Shown here: positions 1 to 8,950 of the stretch, one piece after another
Layout: each line of letters begins with the position of its first letter
How positions within the stretch are numbered: the stretch's first letter is position 1
From: Sphingomonas naasensis
GTDB taxonomy: Bacteria > Pseudomonadota > Alphaproteobacteria > Sphingomonadales > Sphingomonadaceae
Direction: 5' to 3'
Assembly: GCF_004792695.1 (NCBI RefSeq)
Contig: NZ_SRXU01000005.1
Coordinates: forward strand, 290,955-354,954
Length of the DNA stretch: 64,000 nt
The notes under the pieces: generated by a model
What the model was told of the DNA's origin: nothing
What the model saw: only the letters and a program-made list of their open reading frames with translations
Databases searched by the model: none
Program-made: the position numbers and the translations under genes

Positions 1-738
1 GAACGCGCCGATCCGGGCGGCGTCTGCGATCCAGGCCGCGCAGGCGCCATTGCGATCGGGTTTCTGCGAGATGCACACGCTGCGCCGCGCAGCCATGTCC
101 TTGCGATAGAGTCCGGCGAAGGCGGGTTCGCGGGAGACGTCGGTCGGCACGCCGGCGCGTAGCGTCAGCACCACCGGCGGCCGCGGCGTGCAGCCATTGC
201 AGCCAAAGGCGCTGTCGAAGGCGCCATCGCGCAGCACGAAGTCGACTGCACCGTCGCCGGAGAGGTCGGCGAGCGTCGCGCCGAGCTCGCCCTGGAGCTG
301 CCCCGGTAGCCACGCCTCGCGATATCCGTCGTGCGAAGGGACGAGCAGCTGCACCCGCACGTCGCCGCCCGAGCCGCCCGACTCATTGACGATCACCACT
401 CCGGGGCGCGGGTCCCGGCGATCGAAGCGCACCACCGCGACGCGATAATAGGAAGACTGGTCGTCGCTTCGCACCCGGAACGGCGCGACGCCGGGCGCAG
501 TGACGGTCAGCTCGGCCTGATTGTTCTGCGGATCGAACCGACAGCCCTCGGTCTGCGGCGGAGCCTCGCACGGCGCAGGCGCGATCTCGATCCGGACGCC
601 GTCCGAGGTCCAGGCGGCGCGCCCTTCGCGCGGGTTCCAGAAACGGAGCGCGCCGGGCGCCGCGCGCGCCTCGGTGCCGAGAGGCGAGAATGGGATGGGC
701 GAAGCGAGCGTCAGGAGACCGGCGAGAAGAAGCGGCAT
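1..738 (-). CDS. Secreted FG-GAP-like hypothetical protein (partial, runs off the window)
   Basis: The reading frame is open from the ATG at 736-738 to the window edge (246 codons), so the C-terminus is missing. Residues 1 to about 26 form a signal peptide (hydrophobic LLLAGLLTLAS, then Ala-rich to ARA). Around residues 155-165 there is a Ca-binding-like loop, DLSGDGAVDF, as in FG-GAP/VCBS repeats. Paired cysteines (CNGC) follow about 15 residues later. It resembles the secreted protein at 9588-10310 in architecture. The role is unknown and export to the periplasm is inferred. Codon use matches its neighbours. Confidence 0.75.
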   Translation of the reverse strand, partial: MPLLLAGLLTLASPIPFSPLGTEARAAPGALRFWNPREGRAAWTSDGVRIEIAPAPCEAPPQTEGCRFDPQNNQAELTVTAPGVAPFRVRSDDQSSYYRVAVVRFDRRDPRPGVVIVNESGGSGGDVRVQLLVPSHDGYREAWLPGQLQGELGATLADLSGDGAVDFVLRDGAFDSAFGCNGCTPRPPVVLTLRAGVPTDVSREPAFAGLYRKDMAARRSVCISQKPDRNGACAAWIADAARIGAF

Positions 739-821
739 CGGCGCGAATCCGGTTGGAGGTGAGCCAGTCTAACGCGCGCACCTTTCTCAGTCCATCGATG
801 AAATAGCACGTTTCGTCGCAG

Positions 822-2642
822 TTATTCCGCCGCGATCTCCTCGCCGTCCTCGCGCTCCTGCGCCTGACGCGCCCACATCTCCGCATAGATACCCTGCCTG
901 CGCAGCAGCTCGACATGGGTGCCCTGCTCGGCGACGCGCCCGGCTTCGAGCACGATGATGCGATCGGCATGGACCACGGTCGACAGGCGGTGCGCGATGA
1001 CGATCGTGGTGCGCCCGCGCTCGATCGCCTCGAGCGTCGCCTGGATGTCGGCCTCGGTGCGGCTGTCGAGCGCCGAGGTCGCCTCGTCGAGGATCAGGAT
1101 CGGCGGGTTCTTGACCAAGGTCCGCGCAATCGCGACGCGCTGCTTCTCACCGCCCGATAGCTTGAGCCCGCGCTCCCCGACGCGCGTGTCGAACCCGTCG
1201 GGGAGCGACTGGATGAAGCCGGCGATCGCGGCACCGCGCGCCGCGGCGGCGACCTCGTCGGGCGTCGCGCCCTCGCGGCCATAGGCGATGTTGTAGCCGA
1301 TCGTGTCGTTGAACAGCACCGTGTCCTGCGGGACGATGCCGATCGCCGCGCGCAGCGAGCCTTGCGTCACTGCGCGGATGTCCTGCCCGTCGATCGTGAT
1401 CCGCCCGCCGGTGACGTCGTAGAAACGGTACATCAGCCGCGCGAGCGTCGACTTGCCGGCGCCCGACGGCCCGACCACCGCCACCGTCGCGCCGGCGGGG
1501 ATGTCGAGATCGATGCCCTTGAGGATCTGGCGATCGGGGTCGTAGCCGAAGGCGACATTCTCGAAGCGGACATGCCCCTCGCCCACCGCGAGCGGCGGCG
1601 CGCCGGGCGCGTCGACGATCTCGGCATGAGTGTCGATAAGATCGAACATGCTGCCCATGTCGATCACGCCCTGGCGGATCGTGCGATAGACCCAGCCGAG
1701 CATGTCGAGCGGGCGGAACAGCTGGCTGAGCAGTGTCGAGACCAGCACCACGTCGCCCGCGGTGAACTTGCCCGAGCTCCAGCCGAACACGACCAGCGCC
1801 ATGCCCGCGCCGAGCATGACATTGGTGATCACCGCCTGGCCGATATTGAGCCAGGCGAGCGAGTTCTCCGACGTGACCGCCGCCTTCATATACGCGGCCA
1901 TCGCCCTGTCGTAGCGCGTGCTCTCGCGCGCCTCGGCGTTGAAATATTTGACCGTCTCGAAGTTGAGCAGCGAATCGACCGCGTGCGCCACCGCGCCGGT
2001 GTCGAGATCGTTCATCTGCTCGCGCAGCTTCGAGCGCCAGTCGGTCACCCAGCGGGTGAAGGCGATATAGGCGACGACCATCACCAGCGTGCCGACCACC
2101 AGCCACACCCCGAAGCGCGTCCAGAAGATACCGATCACCAGCGCGAGCTCGAGGATCGTCGGGGCGATGTTGAACAGCAGGAAATAGAGCATCGTGTCGA
2201 TGCTCTTGGTGCCGCGCTCGACCACCTTGGTGATCGCGCCGGTGCGGCGCTCGAGATGGAAGCGCAGCGACAGGCCGTGAAGATGGCGGAACACGTCGGA
2301 GGCGAGCCGGCGGGTGGCGTCCTGCCCGACCTTCTCGAACACCGCGTTGCGCAGATTGTCGAACAGCACGGTGCCCAGCCGCGCCGCGGCATAGCCGGTC
2401 ACCAGCGCGACCACGAGCCACAGCGCGTCGCGCGATCCGTCCGCCATATGGTCGATCGCGCCCTGCAGCGCGAACGGCGCGCCATAGACCTGGACCAGCT
2501 TGGAGAACACCACCAGCACCAGCGAAATCACGATGCGCGCGCGCAGCCCGGGCGACTCCTTCGGCCAGAGATAGGGCAGGAAGCGCTTGATCGTCCCGAA
2601 CAGCGGGCGCTCGGGCGCAGCGGCAGAATTTTGCGGAGGCAT
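822..2642 (-). CDS. Atm1/HMT1-type ABC exporter (fused TMD-NBD)
   Basis: A 606-aa half transporter that would work as a homodimer in the inner membrane. Six membrane segments lie in residues about 30-320. The ATPase domain has Walker A GPSGAGKST near 389-397, the signature LSGGEKQ near 493 and Walker B ILILDEATSALD near 513-524. Length and sequence style match the Atm1 family (the Novosphingobium Atm1 is of very similar size), which exports glutathione-linked sulfur or metal compounds. The frame stays open upstream to 3011, but the start MPPQNSAAAPERP gives the family length. The substrate is inferred from family only. Confidence 0.92.
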   Translation of the reverse strand: MPPQNSAAAPERPLFGTIKRFLPYLWPKESPGLRARIVISLVLVVFSKLVQVYGAPFALQGAIDHMADGSRDALWLVVALVTGYAAARLGTVLFDNLRNAVFEKVGQDATRRLASDVFRHLHGLSLRFHLERRTGAITKVVERGTKSIDTMLYFLLFNIAPTILELALVIGIFWTRFGVWLVVGTLVMVVAYIAFTRWVTDWRSKLREQMNDLDTGAVAHAVDSLLNFETVKYFNAEARESTRYDRAMAAYMKAAVTSENSLAWLNIGQAVITNVMLGAGMALVVFGWSSGKFTAGDVVLVSTLLSQLFRPLDMLGWVYRTIRQGVIDMGSMFDLIDTHAEIVDAPGAPPLAVGEGHVRFENVAFGYDPDRQILKGIDLDIPAGATVAVVGPSGAGKSTLARLMYRFYDVTGGRITIDGQDIRAVTQGSLRAAIGIVPQDTVLFNDTIGYNIAYGREGATPDEVAAAARGAAIAGFIQSLPDGFDTRVGERGLKLSGGEKQRVAIARTLVKNPPILILDEATSALDSRTEADIQATLEAIERGRTTIVIAHRLSTVVHADRIIVLEAGRVAEQGTHVELLRRQGIYAEMWARQAQEREDGEEIAAE

Positions 2643-2735
2643 CAAGGCGCGATTTGGGACGTCGGGCGCACGCTTGCAACAGTTTGGCGGGAACGTCGCC
2701 CTCCGCGCTTCGTTTTTGCAGTGGAAGGACGAGCG

Positions 2736-2972
2736 ATGGACCAGATCCTCTACGTGCTGGCGATCATGGGCTGCAGCGACGATTCGATGCAGTGCCAGCA
2801 GGCGCGTGTCGAGCCGGTCCGCTACACCTCGGTCCAAGCCTGTCAGGAAGCGATGCCCGCCGCGCTCCAGCGCAATGCCGATATCGATTATCCGGTGATC
2901 AGCGCGGCCTGTCAGCGCCAGGGCGGGCAGATGGTCGATGCCCGGCGCGCGAGCGCGCGCCCCGGCACCTAG
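2736..2972 (+). CDS. Small conserved hypothetical protein (78 aa)
   Basis: The ATG at 2736 sits about 8 bases after a GGAAGGA ribosome site. The product has three or four cysteines (GCSDDSMQCQ, VQACQEAM, SAACQRQ) and begins with a short hydrophobic stretch, MDQILYVLAIMGC. It could be a small exported or membrane-associated protein with disulfides, but no family function is recognised. It is divergent from the ABC exporter, whose start is 93 bases upstream. The same frame extends far upstream only as an antisense shadow of that gene. Confidence 0.6.
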   Translation: MDQILYVLAIMGCSDDSMQCQQARVEPVRYTSVQACQEAMPAALQRNADIDYPVISAACQRQGGQMVDARRASARPGT

Positions 2973-2979
2973 AGACCCG

Positions 2980-3522
2980 CTATTTCCGCAACTGCCAGAC
3001 CGTGCCGTCATCGGCGGTGAGGATCAGCGTGTCGCCGTCACGACGGACCATATAGACGCTCTCGCCCTCGCGCGTGTCGCTGGGCGCCTCGCCGCAGGCG
3101 CCGCTGCGCGATCGCCCGCCGTTGCTCCGCAGCAGCAGTCTGCCATTGGCCTGGCTGACCATGCCTTCGCGCACCGACCCGGCCTGGACGAGGCAGTCAT
3201 TGGTGGGCGAGGCGGCGCGCTGTTCGTGCAGGAACAGTTTGAAGCGCCCGTCCGCCTCGATCTGCAGGCTGACCGAATGCTCGACTTCCATCGGCACTTC
3301 CTCGTCGCGGAGCACGGTGCTGAACAGCGGCCCGCGCTTCGTGACCATGCCCGGCCCGGCGAGCGACACGGTCGGCCTGTCGCGCAGCACCGGCACCCGC
3401 ACGAGCTTCTTGCTGGTGAAGACCGCCCCCCAATGTCCGACCAGCTCGGCCGTCTCGTCGCCGGCGACGGCCGGGGCGGAAAAGAGCAGCATGGCGATGG
3501 ACAGGGCAGTGGCGATACGCAT
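2980..3522 (-). CDS. Secreted hypothetical protein (180 aa)
   Basis: It begins with a typical signal peptide, MRIATALSIAMLLFSAPAVAG, so it is likely periplasmic. The mature part is soluble with two cysteines (DCLVQAG and GACGEAP) and ends in the beta-like segment DTLILTADDGTVWQLRK, as in lipocalin-like or META-like small barrels. No family is recognised with confidence. It stands alone on the minus strand, converging with the small gene ending at 2972. Confidence 0.7.
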   Translation of the reverse strand: MRIATALSIAMLLFSAPAVAGDETAELVGHWGAVFTSKKLVRVPVLRDRPTVSLAGPGMVTKRGPLFSTVLRDEEVPMEVEHSVSLQIEADGRFKLFLHEQRAASPTNDCLVQAGSVREGMVSQANGRLLLRSNGGRSRSGACGEAPSDTREGESVYMVRRDGDTLILTADDGTVWQLRK

Positions 3523-3615
3523 CGAGTGTCTCCCGGAGCCTCGACGCTAGGGCCACCTCTCCGGCGCTGTCCGCCCGGTTGCGATGAAAGCCGCGCGGGC
3601 GGCGGCGAGGACGGT

Positions 3616-3813
3616 CTAGCCCTCGCGCTCGATCGGCAAGGCCCAGCGAATCTGGTCGCGCAGCAACGCCTCGAGCTCGTGCGCCCCGGCATTATAGGCG
3701 GCGGCGCGCTTGCGCAGCAGCGTGGCGAGCAGCGCTGCGCGATCGTCAGGGCGTTCGGGAACCGCGCGCCCCTGGGCGAGCGCGCGTGACAGCCTGAGCG
3801 AGAGCATCGTCAT
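3616..3813 (-). CDS. Small hypothetical protein (65 aa) downstream of crtB
   Basis: A 65-codon frame starts 24 bases after the crtB stop, on the same strand, so it is probably the last gene of the carotenoid-region operon. The protein is helical and charged (LLATLLRKRAAAYNAGAHELEALLRDQ) with no signal peptide or membrane segment. Function unknown. Support comes from position, codon use and helix-like periodicity rather than a recognised family. Confidence 0.5.
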   Translation of the reverse strand: MTMLSLRLSRALAQGRAVPERPDDRAALLATLLRKRAAAYNAGAHELEALLRDQIRWALPIEREG

Positions 3814-3837
3814 GCAAAAGGCTTGTAGCGCCAGCGC

Positions 3838-4794
3838 TTAGCGCGAGCTTTCGCGCTCCGGTAAACGCGGCCTTACCCACTTATCCGGCACGGGGCCCGC
3901 CGCGCGATAGCGGCTGCGGCGCGCCCATGCCGCACCAAAGGTGCGGACGATCCACCCCAGCCTCGCGACGGCGGGCACGGTGACGCGCCGGTCCCACGCC
4001 GCCGCGCCGCGGGCGGCGACGCCGCGGGCGATATCGCCATAGATGCCCGCCGCGGCGAGCACCGCCCAGGCCGAGCGAAAGCCCAGCGCCGGGGTTCCCG
4101 CCCGGGCGCGCGCGGCATAGTCGGCGGCGCGATCGCAGAGCCGGCGCGCCAGCCCGGCGAGCGCTTCGCGATCCGCCATCACGGCATCCGGCGCGATTCC
4201 CGCCTCGGCGAGCCAGTCGCCCGGCAGATAGCAGCGTCCGGCCTCGGCATCCTCGCCGATATCGCGCGCGATGTTGGCGAGCTGGAAGGCGAGGCCGAGA
4301 TCGCAGGCGCGATCGAGCACCGTCTCGTCCTCCGGCGCGACGCCCATCACCACCGCCATCATGCAACCCACCGCGCCGGCGACATGGTAGCAATAACGCA
4401 GCAGATCGGCCTCGCTGGCCGGGCGCCACCCCGCGGCGTCGAGCGCGAAGCCTTCGACCACGTCCCATACCAGAGCGTGCGGCATCGCCGTCTCGGCCAC
4501 CACGATACGCAGCGCGTCGAACGCGGGATCGCCGACCCACTCCCCGGCGAGCGCCGCGCCGGTGCGTGCGCGGATGAGCGCGAGCCGCCCTTCGGGATCG
4601 TCGACCGGGACGGCGTCATGGCCATGATCCTGGCCGTCGGCGAGATCGTCGCAGGCGCGGCACCAGGCATAGAGCAGCCACGCCCGCTCGCGCGTCGCGC
4701 GATCGAAAAGCCGGCTGGCGGCGGCGAAGCTCTTCGAGCCGCGCGCGATCGATTCGGCCGCGGTGGCGACGATCGCGTCGCGGCCGGGGGTCAC
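3838..4794 (-). CDS. crtB: Phytoene synthase
   Basis: Condenses two geranylgeranyl diphosphates to phytoene, the first committed carotenoid step. Both Asp-rich Mg-binding motifs are visible: DDLAD at residues 49-53 (within YAWCRACDDLADG) and DIGED at about 178-182 (within ANIARDIGED). I chose the GTG at 4794, giving 318 aa. It overlaps the upstream LOG gene stop as GTGA, which implies translational coupling. A longer open frame to 5031 lies inside the LOG gene and lacks family features. crtI and crtY lie upstream on the same strand. Confidence 0.93.
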   Translation of the reverse strand: MTPGRDAIVATAAESIARGSKSFAAASRLFDRATRERAWLLYAWCRACDDLADGQDHGHDAVPVDDPEGRLALIRARTGAALAGEWVGDPAFDALRIVVAETAMPHALVWDVVEGFALDAAGWRPASEADLLRYCYHVAGAVGCMMAVVMGVAPEDETVLDRACDLGLAFQLANIARDIGEDAEAGRCYLPGDWLAEAGIAPDAVMADREALAGLARRLCDRAADYAARARAGTPALGFRSAWAVLAAAGIYGDIARGVAARGAAAWDRRVTVPAVARLGWIVRTFGAAWARRSRYRAAGPVPDKWVRPRLPERESSR

Positions 4795-5387
4795 AGGTCC
4801 TCGCGCGCCATATGGATGATCGGCACGGTCGGCTGGGCACGCGCCATCTGATCGAGCAGGCCGTCGAGATTGTCGTCGATCAGCAACAGCCCCTGATGCT
4901 GCGGCCGCACGAAGCCGACCTCGCCCATATGCATCCAGAAATCGACGAGCTTGTCGTAATAGCCGGCGACGTTGAGCAGTCCGATCGGATCGGTGTGATA
5001 GCCCAGCTGCGCCCAGCTCAGCGCCTCCCATAATTCGTCCATCGTGCCGGTCCCGCCGGGCAGATTGACGAAGCCGTCGGCGAGATCGATGAAGCGCGCC
5101 TTGCGCTCGTGCATCGTCTGGACGACGTGGAGCTCGCTAAGCCCGCGATGCGCGACCTCGGCACTGACCAGCGCCTGCGGGATCACGCCGATCACTTCGC
5201 CGCCCGCCTCGAGCGCCGCGTCGGCGATCGCGCCCATCAGCCCGAGCTTGCCGCCGCCATAGACGACGCCGATGTCGCGCTCGGCGAGGCTGCGCCCGAC
5301 CGCGCGGGCGGATTCGATATAGACCGGATCGGCCGGACTGGCCGAGCCGCAATAGACGGCGACACGCTTCATGGTTTTATCCATCAC
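4791..5387 (-). CDS. LOG-family Rossmann-fold protein (TIGR00730)
   Basis: A 198-aa member of the LOG (lysine decarboxylase-like, cytokinin riboside 5'-monophosphate phosphoribohydrolase) family. It shows VAYCGSA-like nucleotide binding near the N-terminus (MKRVAVYCGSASP), GGGKLGLMG near residue 45, and the catalytic signature PGGTGTMDELWE near 110. The true start could be MMDKT (5387) or MKRV (5372). It lies between crtI and crtB and shares four bases with crtB. LOG enzymes hydrolyse nucleotide-5'-monophosphates to base and ribose 5-phosphate; the substrate here is unknown. Confidence 0.88.
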   Translation of the reverse strand: MMDKTMKRVAVYCGSASPADPVYIESARAVGRSLAERDIGVVYGGGKLGLMGAIADAALEAGGEVIGVIPQALVSAEVAHRGLSELHVVQTMHERKARFIDLADGFVNLPGGTGTMDELWEALSWAQLGYHTDPIGLLNVAGYYDKLVDFWMHMGEVGFVRPQHQGLLLIDDNLDGLLDQMARAQPTVPIIHMAREDL

Positions 5388-5507
5388 TTTCTATCGGGAG
5401 CATCCCGGGCCTGCCCTGGCGAGGCATGCCCGCTCGTCGGCGGCGCATGCCAGAAATTCGGCGGCGCGTAATCCACTTCGAGCGGGGCGGTCGAAGCGCC
5501 GCCGCGC

Positions 5508-6986
5508 TCATTTGATTTCGCCCAGCATCAACCCTGCGGTCGCCTTGGCGCTGGCGACCACGCCCGGAATGCCCGCGCCCGGATGCGTGCCCGCCCCGAC
5601 GAAATAGAGGTTCGAGATCGAATCGTCGCGATTGTGCACGCGGAACCACGCGCTCTGGGTGAGAATCGGCTCGAGGCTGAAGGCCGAGCCGAGATGCGCG
5701 TTGAGATCGGTCGCGAAATCGGGCGGCGCGTAGGAGAATTTGGTCACGATTCGATCCTTGAGATCGGGAATCAGCCGGCGCGACACCTCGGCGAGGATAC
5801 GCTCCTCGAGCACCGGACCGACCTCACTCCAATCGGCGGGGAATTTGCCGAGATGCGGCACCGGCGCGAGCGCGTAGAAGGTCGAATGTCCCTCGGGCGC
5901 CACCGACGGGTCGCTCGCGCTTGGGTGGTGGAGATAGAGCGAGAAATCCTCGCTCAGCACGCCGTGATCGTAAATGTCGGTGAGCAGCCCCTTGTAGCGC
6001 GGCCCGAACAGGATCGAGTGATGCGGAATCTCGGGGAAGCTCCCGCGCACGCCGAAATGAACGAGGAAGAGCGAAGGCGAGAAACGCTTGCCCTCGAGCT
6101 TGGCGGCGGTGCGCTGGGCGCTACGCGAATCGCGGAGCAGTGCGCGATAGCTGTGAACGATGTCGGCGTTGCTGGCGAGCGCGTCGACCGGCAGCTCGAA
6201 GCCGCTTTCGGTGCGCACCCCGGTCACCCGCTCGCCGAGCGTATGGATCGCCGCGACCGGATCGCCGAGCCGCACCACGCCGCCCAATCGCTCGAAATGG
6301 CGGACCATGCCCGCAACGAGGCGGTTGGTGCCGCCCTCGGCATACCAGACGCCGCCGTCGCGCTCGAGCTTGTGGATCAGCGCGTAGATCGCGCTGGTCG
6401 TCATCGGATTGCCCCCCACCAGCAAGGTGTGGAAGCTCAGCGCCTGGCGGAGCTTCTCGTCCTTCACGAAGCGTGAAACCATAGAATAGACCGAGCGCCA
6501 TGCCTGGTAGCGGACCAGCGACGGCGCCGCGCGGACCATCGACCCGAAATCGAGAAACGCGACCGAGCCGAGCTTCTGATAGCCTTCGCGGTACACGCCT
6601 TCGGAATATTTGAGGAAGCGGCGATAGCCGGCAACGTCGTGCGGATTGAGCCGGGCGATCTCGGCGCCGATCTGCGCGTCGTCATTGGCGTAATCGAACG
6701 CCGTGCCGTCGGGCCAGGACAGGCGATAGAAAGGCGAGACCGGGCGCAGCGTCACGTCTTCGGAGATGTCGTGCCCGGAAAGCCGCCACAGCTCCTGCAG
6801 CGCTTCGGGCGCGGTGATCACCGTCGGCCCGGCATCGAAGGTGAAGCCGTCGCGCTCCCAAAAATAGGCGCGCCCGCCGGGCTTGTCGCGCGCCTCGAGG
6901 ATCGTCGTGTCCATCCCCGCCGACTGGAGCCGGATCGCGAGCGCGAGCCCGCCGATTCCCGCACCGATGACTGCCGCCTTCTTCAT
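5508..6986 (-). CDS. crtI: Phytoene desaturase (lycopene-forming type)
   Basis: A 492-aa FAD-dependent desaturase that converts phytoene to lycopene. The N-terminal dinucleotide fold is AAVIGAGIGGLALAIRL (GxGxxG at residues 8-13). The C-terminus carries the bacterial CrtI signature (YFVGAGTHPGAGIPGVV). Length fits CrtI (about 490-510). The start ATG overlaps the crtY stop as ATGA. The open frame upstream to 7382 is a shadow of crtY. About 120 bases separate it from the LOG gene downstream. Confidence 0.94.
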   Translation of the reverse strand: MKKAAVIGAGIGGLALAIRLQSAGMDTTILEARDKPGGRAYFWERDGFTFDAGPTVITAPEALQELWRLSGHDISEDVTLRPVSPFYRLSWPDGTAFDYANDDAQIGAEIARLNPHDVAGYRRFLKYSEGVYREGYQKLGSVAFLDFGSMVRAAPSLVRYQAWRSVYSMVSRFVKDEKLRQALSFHTLLVGGNPMTTSAIYALIHKLERDGGVWYAEGGTNRLVAGMVRHFERLGGVVRLGDPVAAIHTLGERVTGVRTESGFELPVDALASNADIVHSYRALLRDSRSAQRTAAKLEGKRFSPSLFLVHFGVRGSFPEIPHHSILFGPRYKGLLTDIYDHGVLSEDFSLYLHHPSASDPSVAPEGHSTFYALAPVPHLGKFPADWSEVGPVLEERILAEVSRRLIPDLKDRIVTKFSYAPPDFATDLNAHLGSAFSLEPILTQSAWFRVHNRDDSISNLYFVGAGTHPGAGIPGVVASAKATAGLMLGEIK

Positions 6987-8143
6987 TCGACCCCCGTTAT
7001 CGCGCGGACCGCCCTGCCGATCGGCACCGGCGGTTTGCCCGTCATCACCCGGATCTTGTCGCCCAGGTTGGATTTGGCTGCATAGAAGCGGCCGATCAGT
7101 CCCTCGTCCAGTCGGTAGAAGCGTTCGAGGATGCGATAGCGTTCCTCGGGCTCGGCCGCCTTGAACAGCAGTTTCGCCAGCATCCGATAGAAGCCGCGCT
7201 CGCGCCAGAGCCGGCGCGCATGCGCGTGGAGCAGATCGTGCAGCGCCTGTCCCTCGAAGCTGGCGGCGCCGGCGACCAACGCCGCGGTGCGCACTGCGTC
7301 GGGCAGCGAATAGCCGGTCAGCGGATGAAATAGCCCGGCGCGCATCCCGGCCTTGGCGACATTGTGCCCGCCAGAGCGCCAATAGCTCTCGAAGTCGCCC
7401 CCCATCGCCACCGGCAGCGCGCCCGATTCCTCGCGCGCCGCTTTCGCGATCGTCCAGCCGCGCGCGGCGGCGTAGGCGTCGATCCTTGCGCCGAGCGAAG
7501 CTGCGTCGATCTCCGGCGCATCGCTGTAATAGGTATCCTCGACGAAGATCCGTTCAGGCGCGAAAGGCAGGCAATAGACGAAGCGATAGCCGTCGCTCTG
7601 CGCGACCGTCGCGTCCATCACGATCGGACGCTCGACACCATGCGGCCCGGCGAGCACCAGCTCGCGGCCGAGGAACTTCTGCCAGCCGAGATCGAGCGTG
7701 GCGAGATCGCCGGCGCCGCGACAATCGATCACGCCACGCGCCTGCACGCGATCGCCGTCGGCGAGCACCACCGCAGTGCTGCTGGCTGCGAGCAGCTTGC
7801 GTCCGGTCAGCACCGTCCCTTCGGGCAGCGCGCTGGTCACCACGCGCTCGAAATGGCGCGAGTCGATCGAATGATAAAAGGCGTTCAGCGTACGGGCATG
7901 GCCGGGAAAGGCGACATCGTAGCGTGTCCACTGATGGCAGATCAGCGGGGCGACCAGCCAGCGATCGGCGGGCGCGACGTCGCTCGCGAAGAACGACCAG
8001 AGATGATTGCCGCCGAGATGCGCCGAGCCCTCGATCAGCCGCAGCCGCATCTCCGGATGCTTCCGCTGCACCGCGAGCGCGATCAGCCCTCCGGCGAGAC
8101 CGCCGCCGACAATGGCGAGGTCGCAGCTGATCGTGGCCGACAT
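6983..8143 (-). CDS. crtY: Lycopene beta-cyclase
   Basis: A 386-aa flavoprotein that closes the beta rings of lycopene to give beta-carotene. The N-terminus has the dinucleotide fold LAIVGGGLAGGLIALAV and then the lycopene-cyclase-like NHLWSFF (residues about 47-53). Length matches bacterial CrtY (380-390). It is the first gene of the crtY-crtI-LOG-crtB series and is joined to crtI by a 4-base overlap. No hydroxylase or ketolase gene adjoins it, so later xanthophyll steps must be encoded elsewhere. Confidence 0.93.
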   Translation of the reverse strand: MSATISCDLAIVGGGLAGGLIALAVQRKHPEMRLRLIEGSAHLGGNHLWSFFASDVAPADRWLVAPLICHQWTRYDVAFPGHARTLNAFYHSIDSRHFERVVTSALPEGTVLTGRKLLAASSTAVVLADGDRVQARGVIDCRGAGDLATLDLGWQKFLGRELVLAGPHGVERPIVMDATVAQSDGYRFVYCLPFAPERIFVEDTYYSDAPEIDAASLGARIDAYAAARGWTIAKAAREESGALPVAMGGDFESYWRSGGHNVAKAGMRAGLFHPLTGYSLPDAVRTAALVAGAASFEGQALHDLLHAHARRLWRERGFYRMLAKLLFKAAEPEERYRILERFYRLDEGLIGRFYAAKSNLGDKIRVMTGKPPVPIGRAVRAITGVE

Positions 8144-8175
8144 CGCGCGGGCCTAGCCCAGCGAGACAGGCGTTC

Positions 8176-8208
8176 CAACAAAAACCCTCCCCGGCATGCC
8201 GGGGAGGG
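8176..8208 (-). terminator. Rho-independent terminator of the GST gene
   Basis: Bases 8185-8208 form a perfect 24-base palindrome (CCCTCCCCGGCA / TGCCGGGGAGGG). Read on the minus strand it is followed by TTTTTGTT. It lies about 50 bases after the GST stop and just before crtY, separating the two minus-strand units. Confidence 0.8.
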
Positions 8209-8257
8209 CAGGCGTGGCGGGAGCGGAGCGATGCGGCGCACGCCCCCGGGAACTGTC

Positions 8258-8872
8258 TCAGGCGGCCTTGAGCAGCGGCCATTCCTCGTTCATCGCGCGA
8301 ACCACCGACGGGCGGGCGCGCAGCCGGGTGCGATAGTCGAGCAGCACCGGCCAGTCGGCGATCGCCACCCCTGATGCCTCGCACCAGTTGAGCACGGCGA
8401 GCAGATAGGCGTCGGCGACGGTGAACTTGTCCTCGAGGAAGTCCTTGCCCGCGAGATGCGCCGCCAGCACACCGAAGGGCTTCGTCACCCGCGCCAGCGC
8501 CGCGGCGCGCTCCTCGGGACCAGCGGTCTTGCCCAGCAACGGCGTGAACACCGCCTTGTGCAGCTCGGTGCTGACGAAATTGAGCCAGCCGAGCATCCGG
8601 TAATGCGCGTCCGAGAAACCGGTGAAGCTCAGCGAACCTTCCGGTGCCAGCTCGGCGATATAGGTGAGCACCGCCGGCCCTTCGGTGAGCACGAAGCCAC
8701 CGCGCGTCTCGATCGCGGGCACATAGCCCATCGGGCTCAGCTGGCTGAAATGGCGCCCATCGGACAACCGGCCATCGCCGGGCACCTGGACGAATTCGGC
8801 ATCGAGCTCGGCCTCCTCCAACGCGATCCGCGCGGCCAGCGAGCAGGCGAAGGGGCGAAAATACAGCTTCAT
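8258..8872 (-). CDS. Glutathione S-transferase
   Basis: 204 aa with the two-domain GST layout. The N-terminal thioredoxin-like half (MKLYFRPFACSLAARIALEE) has the cis-proline site PMGYVPAIE and the glutathione-contacting LTEGPAVLTYIAE. The C-terminal half is all-helical and carries DKFTVADAYLLAVLNWC. The beta-class style S/C near residues 10-11 suggests thiol conjugation or reduction, substrate unknown. It is divergently transcribed from the TetR-family gene at 8951, which is a plausible regulator. Confidence 0.9.
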   Translation of the reverse strand: MKLYFRPFACSLAARIALEEAELDAEFVQVPGDGRLSDGRHFSQLSPMGYVPAIETRGGFVLTEGPAVLTYIAELAPEGSLSFTGFSDAHYRMLGWLNFVSTELHKAVFTPLLGKTAGPEERAAALARVTKPFGVLAAHLAGKDFLEDKFTVADAYLLAVLNWCEASGVAIADWPVLLDYRTRLRARPSVVRAMNEEWPLLKAA

Positions 8873-8950
8873 GACGGCCTCCCTTGATTTCTGTACGATT
8901 CCGCATAAAAATATTGGGGTCAAGAAGATTCTTTGCGAGATCGCATAAAA
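8873..8950. promoter_or_regulatory. Divergent GST/TetR control region with direct repeat
   Basis: This 78-base AT-richer gap holds two copies of CGCATAAAAAT at 8902-8912 and 8942-8952, 40 bases apart; the second runs into the TetR start codon. The spacing is close to four helical turns, so the copies lie on the same DNA face. A regulator site is inferred from position only, as TetR operators are more usually palindromes. Confidence 0.4.

Noticed and set aside
1362..2735. Plus-strand open frame upstream of the 78-aa gene
   Set aside because: It is antisense to the Atm1-like exporter; only the part from 2736 has a ribosome site and gene-like sequence.
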